A program made the position numbers and the translations under genes. 54,683 nucleotides of DNA, taken from contig NZ_NIQC01000017.1 in the NCBI RefSeq assembly GCF_002216005.1, positions 1-54,683 on the forward strand, given 5' to 3'. This document shows positions 47,867 through 54,683 of the stretch, in pieces. The stretch is from Natranaerobius trueperi. GTDB taxonomy: Bacteria > Bacillota > Natranaerobiia > Natranaerobiales > Natranaerobiaceae. The number at the start of each line of letters is the position of its first letter. The stretch's first letter is position 1. The notes under the pieces were generated by a model. The model saw only the letters and a program-made list of their open reading frames with translations, did not search any database and was not told the DNA's origin.

Positions 47867-47882
47867 GACCGACTAGTCGGTC
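47867..47882. promoter_or_regulatory. TetR-type operator before the efflux operon
   Basis: GACCGACTAGTCGGTC is a perfect 16-bp palindrome of the kind bound by TetR/AcrR repressors. It ends 5 nt before the Shine-Dalgarno AGGAGGGG of the adaptor gene and just downstream of a TATGAT -10 candidate, so binding would block transcription. The likely regulator is the TetR gene at the end of the same operon (52337). Confidence 0.7.
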
Positions 47883-47900
47883 GACACAGGAGGGGTAACA

Positions 47901-49190
47901 TTGACAAGTACAAAAACAAAAAAAAGCAAAAAGCCGATTTTAATTATAGTGATTACTATAATAGTTGGGCTTATAGTAACTTCTGTAGTAGCATTTAATG
48001 ACCGAAAAGGTGAAACACAATCTGAAAATGAAGAAGAAATTCATGTTGTAGAAGCATCTGAGCCTATAGTACAAGATCTTAATAAAGTAACATCGATTAT
48101 AGGTCAAGTAGAAACAACAGATTCAAGATATGTAATTCCTGAAATGTCAGGGACAGTAGATAAAGTTTATGTGTCTGAAGGTGATACTGTCACACAAGGT
48201 AAATTACTTTTTACAATTGATGATAAGGAGCATCAGTACCAATTACAAGAAGCTCAAGCATCAAAACGTATGGCAAAAGCTCAATTACAAGAAGCAGAAA
48301 AAGGCGCACGGGAAGGCGAAATAGCTGAGGCTGAGTCAACTGTTAACACAGCAGAACAGTCTAAACTTCAAGCAAAGAACGAATATGAGAGAGCAAAAAC
48401 CCTCCATGAAGAAGGTTTTGTTTCTGATCAAGAATTAGAACAGGTTGAAATGCAATATAAAAATGCTAAAGAACAATTAGAGTCTGCAAAGGCATATCTA
48501 AATACCATTGAAGAAGGTACTCGAGAAGAACAAATTGATTCTTTAGAGGCACAGGTAGAACAAGCTGAAATCGGCATTAGGATGATAGAAGATGCTCTTG
48601 ATAGAACTAGAGTCACAGCACCCGTTAGTGGTGTAATCGCGAATTTAGATATTAATAAAGATGATTTAGTTGGAAATACTGAACCTGCTATTATTATCAA
48701 TGCAGAAAGCCATCAAGTAACAGGTACTCTTTCTGAAAGATATATTAATAGTATTTCAGAAGGTGATAAAGCAGAAGTAGAAATACCCTCAATCAGTAAC
48801 AATCACTTTGAAGCAACTATTTCTGATATAGGTTCTCTTCCACCTGAAGAAGGACTTTCTTATCCAGTTGAAGTTTTGATTACTGAAAAGGGTTTAGATG
48901 ATCAGTTAAGGGTAGGTATGTACAGTAGAATTAGGTTAACTGTTGATAGTAGTCAAGATGCATTAACTATCCCACGTCATGCATTAGTAAATGATGGTAA
49001 TAATCATGCCGTTTATCTAGTTAATGAAGATAATGAAATTGAAATGAAAAAAGTTGAAATTGGTATTAGCCAGGACGGTTATGTAGAGATTACAGATGGT
49101 TTAGAAAAAGATGAACAAGTTGTAGTTGCGGGGCTCGATAATGTAATTCCCGGAGAAAAAGTTGAGGTACAAGAGGGTGATCTAAATTGA
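47901..49190 (+). CDS. RND efflux periplasmic-adaptor-type subunit (HlyD/membrane fusion protein)
   Basis: 429 aa from TTG 47901 (AGGAGGGG upstream). One membrane helix (about 12-32), then lipoyl half-motif (ISEMSGTVDKVYVSEGDTVT), a long coiled-coil hairpin rich in Q/A/E (about 105-215), second lipoyl half (RVTAPVSGVIANLDINKDDL), beta-barrel and membrane-proximal domains. Works with the transporter whose gene overlaps its stop by 4 nt. No outer-membrane channel gene is present. Confidence 0.92.
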   Translation: MTSTKTKKSKKPILIIVITIIVGLIVTSVVAFNDRKGETQSENEEEIHVVEASEPIVQDLNKVTSIIGQVETTDSRYVIPEMSGTVDKVYVSEGDTVTQGKLLFTIDDKEHQYQLQEAQASKRMAKAQLQEAEKGAREGEIAEAESTVNTAEQSKLQAKNEYERAKTLHEEGFVSDQELEQVEMQYKNAKEQLESAKAYLNTIEEGTREEQIDSLEAQVEQAEIGIRMIEDALDRTRVTAPVSGVIANLDINKDDLVGNTEPAIIINAESHQVTGTLSERYINSISEGDKAEVEIPSISNNHFEATISDIGSLPPEEGLSYPVEVLITEKGLDDQLRVGMYSRIRLTVDSSQDALTIPRHALVNDGNNHAVYLVNEDNEIEMKKVEIGISQDGYVEITDGLEKDEQVVVAGLDNVIPGEKVEVQEGDLN

Positions 49191-52100
49191 ATTTATCAAA
49201 AATAGGAATTAATAGACCTATAACAGTATTAATGGTAGTCTTTATGGTTTTAATAATAGGTGGTATTTCACTTACCGGAATACCATTAGACTTATTTCCT
49301 GATATGGATCTTCCAGTTCTTGCAGTTTCCACTAATTATCCAGGAGCAGGTCCAGAACAGGTTGAAAATATGGTAACTAGACCGTTAGAAGAATCATTAT
49401 CTACATTAGATGGTCTTGATAATATTTCTTCAGTATCACGCCCTGGAAAAAGTGAAATTATTTTAATGTTTGGTTGGAATACGGATATGGATTTTGCTGC
49501 TTTAGATGCAAGAGAAACTATTGATATGGTCATGGAACAGTTACCAGACGAAGTAGAGAATCCATTAACTATGCAAATAGACCCAAATATGCTTCCGATT
49601 GTACAAGTAGGTATGAGTGGTGATCTTAATCATGAGGAAATGACTGACTTAGCTGAAGGGAGAATTCAAAATCAATTAGAAAGAATTGAAGGAGTCGCAT
49701 CAGTAGATATAGGCGGGGGTATTGAACGAGAAATTGAAATTGTAGGTGATCCTTACAAATTAAACGCCTATGGCTTATCGTTAGATGAAGTTACTGAAAC
49801 TATAGCTGCATCTAATTTAGATGATTCGGGCGGTTCTCTAACAGAGGGTGAACGTGAGTATCTTATCCATGTAGCAGGTGAATTTGAAAGTGTAAAAGAA
49901 ATTAAACGATTAATTGTAGGTCAAACCTCTGGTGGGCCTGTTAGAATTGAGGATTTTGCTGAAGTCAATGATATTCAACAGGAACAAGAACCGTTTACTA
50001 GATTAAATGGAAAATCAACTGTTTCATTAGCTATTCAATCTCAAAGTGATACAAACCTTGTAAATGTTGCTAGAGATGTGAACGAAGAGTTAGATAGCTT
50101 AGAAAATCAATTACCAGGAAATGTGAAATTCGAAGTTGCTATGGATCAAAGTGAGTATATTGAAGAATCTATCGATAACTTAGTTGTTATGGGTATTTCC
50201 GGGGCAATAATAGCTATGCTTATATTATGGTTATTTTTAGGAAGTGCACGTTCAACTTTAATAATTGGCGCAGCTATCCCACTTTCTGTTGTATGTACTT
50301 TTATTCTAATATTTTTTCAAGATTTTACACTAAATATGATAACTTTAGGTGGTCTTGCTTTAGGTATTGGGATGATGGTAGATAACTCAGTAGTGATATT
50401 AGAAAACATTTTCCGACAGCGAGAAGAAGGACTTAATCCTAAAGATGCTGCTATATTAGGTAGTAAAGAAGTTACAGGAGCTATCACTGCTGCCACTTTA
50501 ACCAGTGTTGTAGCGTTTTTACCAATAGTTTTTGCAGAAGGTATAGCAGATATAATTTTTGCACCCATGGCTTGGACAGTGACATTTGCTTTAGTATCAT
50601 CATTAATTGTGGCTGTAGGGGTAATACCATTATTAACTGTTAAACTTGTTCCAAGCAAGACAAGTGAAGATGAACAAAAACCAGGGAAGGTATTTATTTT
50701 TGTTAACAAAGTTTTAAACTTTTTAACAGATAAATATGAACGTGTAATTGAATGGAGTTTAAACTTAAGAGGTGTTTTAGTAGGTATAGTCTTATTACTG
50801 CTTGTACTATCGGGTTTTATGATTAATATGGTCGGAACTGACTTTCTTCCTCCTATGGATACTGGTGAAATATCAGTTGATGTTGAGTTTCCGACAGGAA
50901 CTCCTATTGAAATAACAGACCAGAATGTAAGAGATATGGAGACAAAACTTGGAGATATACCCGAAATTGAATCTGTATTTAGTAATGTTGGTGGTAGTTC
51001 TATGGATATGTCAGGTGGAGGAAGTGATGGAAATACTGCCAGACTAGATATACGCCTTGTCAGTGAATCCGAGCGGGAGAGCGCTTCCCATGAAGTATCT
51101 GACGAAATAAGAGAAACTTTACCTCAGATACCTGGTGCCAATATATCAGTAACAGAAGAAGATATGGGAGGTGCAGCTGGTGCAGGTGCAAGTGGTGACG
51201 CAATAAATATTATGCTTCTAGGAGAAGATTTAGATGAATTAGAAAGGTTAAGTTCTAAGATAGCAGAAGAAGTTGATTCTGTAAAAGGGACTAGAGAAGT
51301 GACTACAAGTTTTGATGAACCAAGAACTCGATTAGAAGTTAATTTAGATCGAGATATGGCTCAGACTTATGGCTTAACAACCTTTCAAGTAGGGTCATTT
51401 TTAAATACTGCTCTTGATGGAAATAGAATTTCAACCTATCGAGAAGGTGGAGAAGAGTTTGATATAAATATGCAATTAGAACACCCTGATGGTTGGGATT
51501 TATCCACACTTGAAACTTTATTGATATCGACAGCTACAGGAGAAGAAGTCCCAATTGAAGAAGTGGCTTCAATCGAACTAGGTGATGCACCACAAGAAAT
51601 CGAAAGAGAAGATCAAGATCGAGTTGCTAGAATTAATGGACAATTAGTTAATAGAGACTTAGGTACAGTAATGGAAGAAATTCAAGAAAAAGTTTCAGAA
51701 GTTGATCTACCAATGGACTATTTTGTTCAGTATGGCGGCGAGTATGAAGATATGATGGATGCCTTTGGTGAATTGATTTTAGTTTTAGTTTTAGCAGTTA
51801 TTTTGGTTTACATGGTTATGGCAGCTCAATTTGAGTCACTGTTATATCCATTTATTATAATGTTTACACTACCACAATCATTGATAGGTGTTATTTTATC
51901 CTTGCTTATTACAGGAAGAAGTTTAAGTATTGTTGCCTTTATTGGAATGATCATGTTAGCAGGTATTGTTGTTAACAATGGAATAGTGATGGTAGACTAT
52001 ATTAACTTACTTTATAGAGATAGAGGACTTGAGAGACAAAAAGCACTTTTAGAAGCTGGGAAGAAAAGGTTAAGGCCTGTTTTAATGACTACTCTTACGA

Positions 52101-52312
52101 CAATTGTAGGTATGTTTCCTTTAGCTCTTGGCATAGGAGAGGGAGCAGAAGCTAGTGCGCCTATGGCGACTGTAGTAATAGGTGGTCTTATTGTATCAAC
52201 ACTTCTAACTTTAATATTTGTACCAGTTATGTATAGTTTATTAGACGATGTATCAAAATGGTTTATTAGTAAATTCAAAAGTCAGCCATCATCTACTTCT
52301 GAAGGCATGTAA
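49187..52312 (+). CDS. RND family efflux transporter (AcrB/SwrC type, HAE1)
   Basis: 1041 aa, the full AcrB length with 12 membrane helices and two large exported loops. Starts ISKIG-like NLSKIGINRPITVLMVVFMV; TM4 reads GGLALGIGMMVDNSVVILEN, where the AcrB Asp-Asp pair is Asp-Asn, as in Gram-positive SwrC-type proteins; TM10-12 hold IVVNNGIVMVDYIN. A Gly/Ala-rich insertion (GGAAGAGASGD) lies in the second porter loop. Proton-driven export of lipids, surfactants or drugs; substrate unknown. Confidence 0.95.
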   Translation: MNLSKIGINRPITVLMVVFMVLIIGGISLTGIPLDLFPDMDLPVLAVSTNYPGAGPEQVENMVTRPLEESLSTLDGLDNISSVSRPGKSEIILMFGWNTDMDFAALDARETIDMVMEQLPDEVENPLTMQIDPNMLPIVQVGMSGDLNHEEMTDLAEGRIQNQLERIEGVASVDIGGGIEREIEIVGDPYKLNAYGLSLDEVTETIAASNLDDSGGSLTEGEREYLIHVAGEFESVKEIKRLIVGQTSGGPVRIEDFAEVNDIQQEQEPFTRLNGKSTVSLAIQSQSDTNLVNVARDVNEELDSLENQLPGNVKFEVAMDQSEYIEESIDNLVVMGISGAIIAMLILWLFLGSARSTLIIGAAIPLSVVCTFILIFFQDFTLNMITLGGLALGIGMMVDNSVVILENIFRQREEGLNPKDAAILGSKEVTGAITAATLTSVVAFLPIVFAEGIADIIFAPMAWTVTFALVSSLIVAVGVIPLLTVKLVPSKTSEDEQKPGKVFIFVNKVLNFLTDKYERVIEWSLNLRGVLVGIVLLLLVLSGFMINMVGTDFLPPMDTGEISVDVEFPTGTPIEITDQNVRDMETKLGDIPEIESVFSNVGGSSMDMSGGGSDGNTARLDIRLVSESERESASHEVSDEIRETLPQIPGANISVTEEDMGGAAGAGASGDAINIMLLGEDLDELERLSSKIAEEVDSVKGTREVTTSFDEPRTRLEVNLDRDMAQTYGLTTFQVGSFLNTALDGNRISTYREGGEEFDINMQLEHPDGWDLSTLETLLISTATGEEVPIEEVASIELGDAPQEIEREDQDRVARINGQLVNRDLGTVMEEIQEKVSEVDLPMDYFVQYGGEYEDMMDAFGELILVLVLAVILVYMVMAAQFESLLYPFIIMFTLPQSLIGVILSLLITGRSLSIVAFIGMIMLAGIVVNNGIVMVDYINLLYRDRGLERQKALLEAGKKRLRPVLMTTLTTIVGMFPLALGIGEGAEASAPMATVVIGGLIVSTLLTLIFVPVMYSLLDDVSKWFISKFKSQPSSTSEGM

Positions 52313-52336
52313 ATATGAAAGAGGTGGTATTTAACA

Positions 52337-52900
52337 ATGAAAAGAAACCAAATCTTAACGGGTGCTGCTAAAGTATTTAGTTTAAAGGGGTATCATTCTA
52401 CTAAAATACAAGAGATAGCTAATGAAGCTGGTGTCGGCAAGGGGACGGTATATGAGTATTTTGATAGTAAAGAGAATCTGTTTATTGAAATGATTAGAAT
52501 TGGGACTAAAAAGTATCAAAAGATAATTAATGATTCCTTATCACAGCCATTATCTATATGGGAAAAGTTGACTCTTGTACTAGAAAGAGAAGCAAATTTT
52601 CTTTGGGAAAATCAAGAGATAGCTCGTCTTATATTAAACTCTGAATCACGGATAGTTATTGAAAACGAGTTATATGATTGGTTATTAGAAGTTAGGAATA
52701 GCATTTTAGAAATGTATGAAGCTGCCTTTAAAGAAGCGATTGAAAGAGGTGAAATAAGGCCAGGTAATGTAAAATTGTATGCACGTATGTTAAAGGGCTG
52801 GGAAATTGAGGTCATTGGTGCTTTAATTCTATTAGAAAATAAAAAGCCTGAACAAGAGGAAATTAATTGTCTTATTCAGACTTTACGCCATGGAATATAA
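52337..52900 (+). CDS. TetR/AcrR family repressor
   Basis: 187 aa; N-terminal HTH ILTGAAKVFSLKGYHSTKIQ then EIANEAGVGKGTVYEYFDSK, followed by a helical ligand domain. ATG with GAGGTGG upstream, 24 nt after the transporter gene, so part of the operon. Likely binds the palindrome at 47867-47882 and is relieved by a pump substrate; this is inference from linkage. Confidence 0.9.
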   Translation: MKRNQILTGAAKVFSLKGYHSTKIQEIANEAGVGKGTVYEYFDSKENLFIEMIRIGTKKYQKIINDSLSQPLSIWEKLTLVLEREANFLWENQEIARLILNSESRIVIENELYDWLLEVRNSILEMYEAAFKEAIERGEIRPGNVKLYARMLKGWEIEVIGALILLENKKPEQEEINCLIQTLRHGI

Positions 52901-52953
52901 TTTGAAAGATAGTTTAACTTACTAATTAACCCTATATTTTAAGTTATTTTGAT

Positions 52954-53219
52954 CTGATGGTCATCTGATTACTAAGGACAGTTTAATAGATGGCCATCAG
53001 AAAATTAATTATCAAAAAAAATCTGTTAGAACGGGTTGAGGGAACTCTTGTAAACTGTTTTAAAATTTTGGGTTACTCTCTAGTAAGTTGAACCTGCATA
53101 CGTAGCGAACAGCTCCGTATAACAGAAAAATCCTAATGCTACTGTTTAAAAGGGATCTAAACAATAGCAATAAACCTATCATACACAGTTGAATTCCTAT
53201 CAACTTGATAAGGATTGTG
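52954..53219. ncRNA. Hairpin-rich noncoding region, candidate structured RNA
   Basis: Four to five strong helices and no open frame: CTGATGGTCATCT/AGATGGCCATCAG (52954-52966/52988-53000, 13 bp); an outer TCTGTTA/TAACAGA (53022-53028/53120-53126) enclosing CGGGTT/AACCTG, TTACT/AGTAA and ATACG/CGTAT; GCTACTGTTTA/TAAACAATAGC (53138-53168, 10 of 11); and AATTCCTATCA/TGATAAGGATT (53192-53216). None is followed by a T-tract, so they are not ordinary terminators. Strand and class unknown. The rest of the gap (53220-53437) holds the Fur box and A/T-rich sequence. Confidence 0.35.
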
Positions 53220-53359
53220 AGTGAGAAACGTTTTCAATTAGTGAATATGAAAGAGATATTTAATTATAATCAAAGCAGAGGAAAAATTTAAGACTTGCGA
53301 AACCATAGTTTTAATAGTATTATTTCAGGTAGGAATTGAGGGATTTAAATTGTTTTTAA

Positions 53360-53374
53360 TGAGAATGATTTTCA
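53360..53374. promoter_or_regulatory. Fur box upstream of the iron ABC lipoprotein gene
   Basis: TGAGAATGATTTTCA matches the Fur 7-1-7 consensus TGATAATNATTATCA at 13 of 15 positions, with full symmetry of the TGAnAAT halves. It lies about 65 nt before the gene, in the promoter zone, implying iron repression. Confidence 0.8.
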
Positions 53375-53437
53375 GTTTCAATCAAACTATTTTCTCTTAG
53401 TTCTACACTAACAATAAAATTTATAGGAGGTAGTAAG

Positions 53438-54514
53438 ATGAAGGATGGATTTTTGAAAATTGAGACAGTTACAAAAACTCTACTTGTTATCACTTTAATG
53501 CTAGGAGTTCTGCTTTTAGCAGGGTGTGGGAGTGCAGAAGGAGAAAATGATGAGCTAGTTGTTTATTCAGCCCGTAATGAAAGGTTTGTTGACAACTTAT
53601 TAGATAAATTCACTGAAGACACAGGTATTGAGGTTCAAGCTTTACATGGTGCTGATGCACAACAAATAGAAGAAGAATCAAATAATGTTCAAGCAGATGT
53701 ATTTATTTCAAACGATTTAGGAGCGTTAGGGTACTTAGATCAACAAGAGTTATTACAGGGAGCAGAACTAGAAGGTATTGAGACAATACCAGAAGAATTT
53801 AGATCAGAAGATAACTCTTACTTTGCTATTTCATTAAGATCACGAGGATTTATATACAACAAAGATATGATATCTGAAGACGAAATGCCAACAAGAGGAA
53901 AAGATTTATTTGATCCTAAATGGGCTGATGTTGAAGGTGGATATGCAATCACCCGTGGTGGTAATGGTGGTATGATCGGTCATGTATCAGCTCTTCGTTA
54001 TGAATGGGGAGATGAGAAAACTTCAGAATGGGTAGAATCAATAAGAGAAAATGCGGCAGGTATTTACCAAGGTTATAGTGATGTTCGTAGAGCAGTTGGA
54101 GCAGGTGAGCATGCATTTGGTCTTGTAAACAACTACTATTTCCACCAGCAGTTAGAAGAACCTGATAACAACAATGTAGGCTTTATTTACCTTGATCAGG
54201 ATGAAGATGAGATGGGTACTGTAGCGAACGCAGCTGGAGCTGGTTTAGTGAAAGATGGACCTAATGAAGAAAATGCGAAGGTTTTTCTTGAGTGGTTATT
54301 AGAAGAAGAAAACCAAGTTGAATTTGTAGGAGAATCATTAGAACTTTTAATCAACTCTGAATATGGTGCTGAATATCCTTCAGAAGTTGAACCTCACATT
54401 GTAGAAACTGATGAATTAAATATTCAAGATATGCCTATTGATGAGCTTGGAAACTACTATGAAGATACAACTGATTTAATCGAGCAATCAGGTTTAGATC
54501 TTGAGCTAAGATAA
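53438..54514 (+). CDS. Iron(III) ABC transporter substrate-binding lipoprotein
   Basis: 358 aa. Lipoprotein signal ending LLLAGC with Cys30, then the FutA/FbpA-type fold: ELVVYSARNERFVDNLLDKF, LRSRGFIYNKDMI, and the Tyr pair in FGLVNNYYFHQQL that coordinates Fe3+ in this family. Strongly acidic, fitting a saline habitat. ATAGGAGG precedes the ATG; a Fur box is upstream. The permease and ATPase are not in the window: a terminator and a group II intron follow. Confidence 0.9.
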   Translation: MKDGFLKIETVTKTLLVITLMLGVLLLAGCGSAEGENDELVVYSARNERFVDNLLDKFTEDTGIEVQALHGADAQQIEEESNNVQADVFISNDLGALGYLDQQELLQGAELEGIETIPEEFRSEDNSYFAISLRSRGFIYNKDMISEDEMPTRGKDLFDPKWADVEGGYAITRGGNGGMIGHVSALRYEWGDEKTSEWVESIRENAAGIYQGYSDVRRAVGAGEHAFGLVNNYYFHQQLEEPDNNNVGFIYLDQDEDEMGTVANAAGAGLVKDGPNEENAKVFLEWLLEEENQVEFVGESLELLINSEYGAEYPSEVEPHIVETDELNIQDMPIDELGNYYEDTTDLIEQSGLDLELR

Positions 54515-54521
54515 AAGAGAG

Positions 54522-54553
54522 ACAAGACAGCTTTTTAAAGCTGTCTTGTTCTT
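54522..54553 (+). terminator. Terminator after the iron-binding lipoprotein gene
   Basis: ACAAGACAGCTTT, a two-nt centre, AAAGCTGTCTTGT, then TCTT: a 13-bp perfect inverted repeat with a short T-tract. Confidence 0.82.
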
Positions 54554-54557
54554 ATCA

Positions 54558-54683
54558 GTTTGCCCTGCATGGGCGGTAGCTAGGCGGTGAAAGTCCGCTA
54601 CAGGCTTGGTGGCAGGAACTGTTAGCAAATGGCAAGGGCGTCCATCGTGAGGTGGAGTCTGAAGGAAGCCTAATGCAAAATCT
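54558..54683 (+). mobile_element. Group II intron, 5' end (domain I), runs off the window
   Basis: From about GTTTGCC the sequence carries the domain I pattern of bacterial group II introns: GGCGGTGAAAGTCCGC, GGCAGGAACTGTTAGC, GGCAAGGGCGTCC, CGTGAGGTGGAGTCTGAAGG. The intron-encoded reverse transcriptase would lie beyond the window. It starts a few nt after a terminator stem, a favoured target for some bacterial group II introns. The exact 5' splice site is an estimate. Confidence 0.75.

Overview
The window is the chromosomal replication-origin region of a low-GC, Gram-positive-type anaerobe, most likely a clostridial lineage (the gene content and very acidic proteins would suit a halo-alkaliphile such as Natranaerobiales; this is inference). 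The evidence is the classical Firmicutes order gyrA-gyrB-remB-(DUF721)-recF-yaaA-dnaN-oriC-dnaA-oriC-rpmH-rnpA-yidD-yidC-jag-mnmE-mnmG-rsmG-noc-soj-spo0J, followed by rpsF-ssb-rpsR, rplI-dnaB, purA, walRK-yycHI-walJ-htrA-rlmH. Starts are often TTG or GTG, and Shine-Dalgarno sequences are strong.

Layout. 1-500: 5' end of a leftward 16S rRNA gene with boxA-like leader and two tandem promoters, then the terminator lying beyond gyrA. 500-800: a decayed small gene. 815-10609: leftward replication/repair cluster gyrA to dnaA. 8994-9253 and 10610-10877: two-part oriC flanking dnaA, with DnaA boxes, an AT-rich unwinding region and DnaA-trio-like repeats. 10878-19972: rightward ribosome/tRNA-modification/segregation genes, ending in a parS site embedded in a 30-bp palindrome. 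20118-25133: a decaying zone with a DUF554 membrane protein, a transposase remnant, a broken PLP-enzyme gene, an M23 peptidase plus bactofilin pair, sporulation gene yyaC (the only intact gene facing the replication fork) and a broken TPR gene. 25134-33334: cvpA, DUF951, rpsF-ssb-rpsR, rplI, dnaB, and purA behind a PurR-type operator. 33442-33677: tRNA-Lys, tRNA-Glu, tRNA-Phe. 33996-46583: a LysM/G5/M23 hydrolase, a NusG-domain-II protein and the WalRK two-component locus with its usual followers. 46595-54683: tag; an isolated inverted pair of DnaA boxes; a predicted structured RNA; a TetR-controlled RND efflux operon; a second hairpin-rich noncoding stretch; a Fur-boxed iron ABC lipoprotein; and the 5' part of a group II intron just after its terminator.

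How it works together: DnaA, DnaN, DnaB, RecF, SSB, gyrase and a DciA-like DUF721 protein serve initiation and elongation; Noc, Soj and Spo0J with parS serve segregation; WalRK with two M23 hydrolases and HtrA serve envelope homeostasis. Nearly all genes run away from oriC with the fork. I did not find a CRISPR array, a defence island or an obviously new multigene system. The most novel-looking material is noncoding: the quasi-palindromic DnaA-box site at 47195-47231, the foldable segments at 47338-47461 and 52954-53219, and a WalR-box promoter followed by an early terminator upstream of walR.
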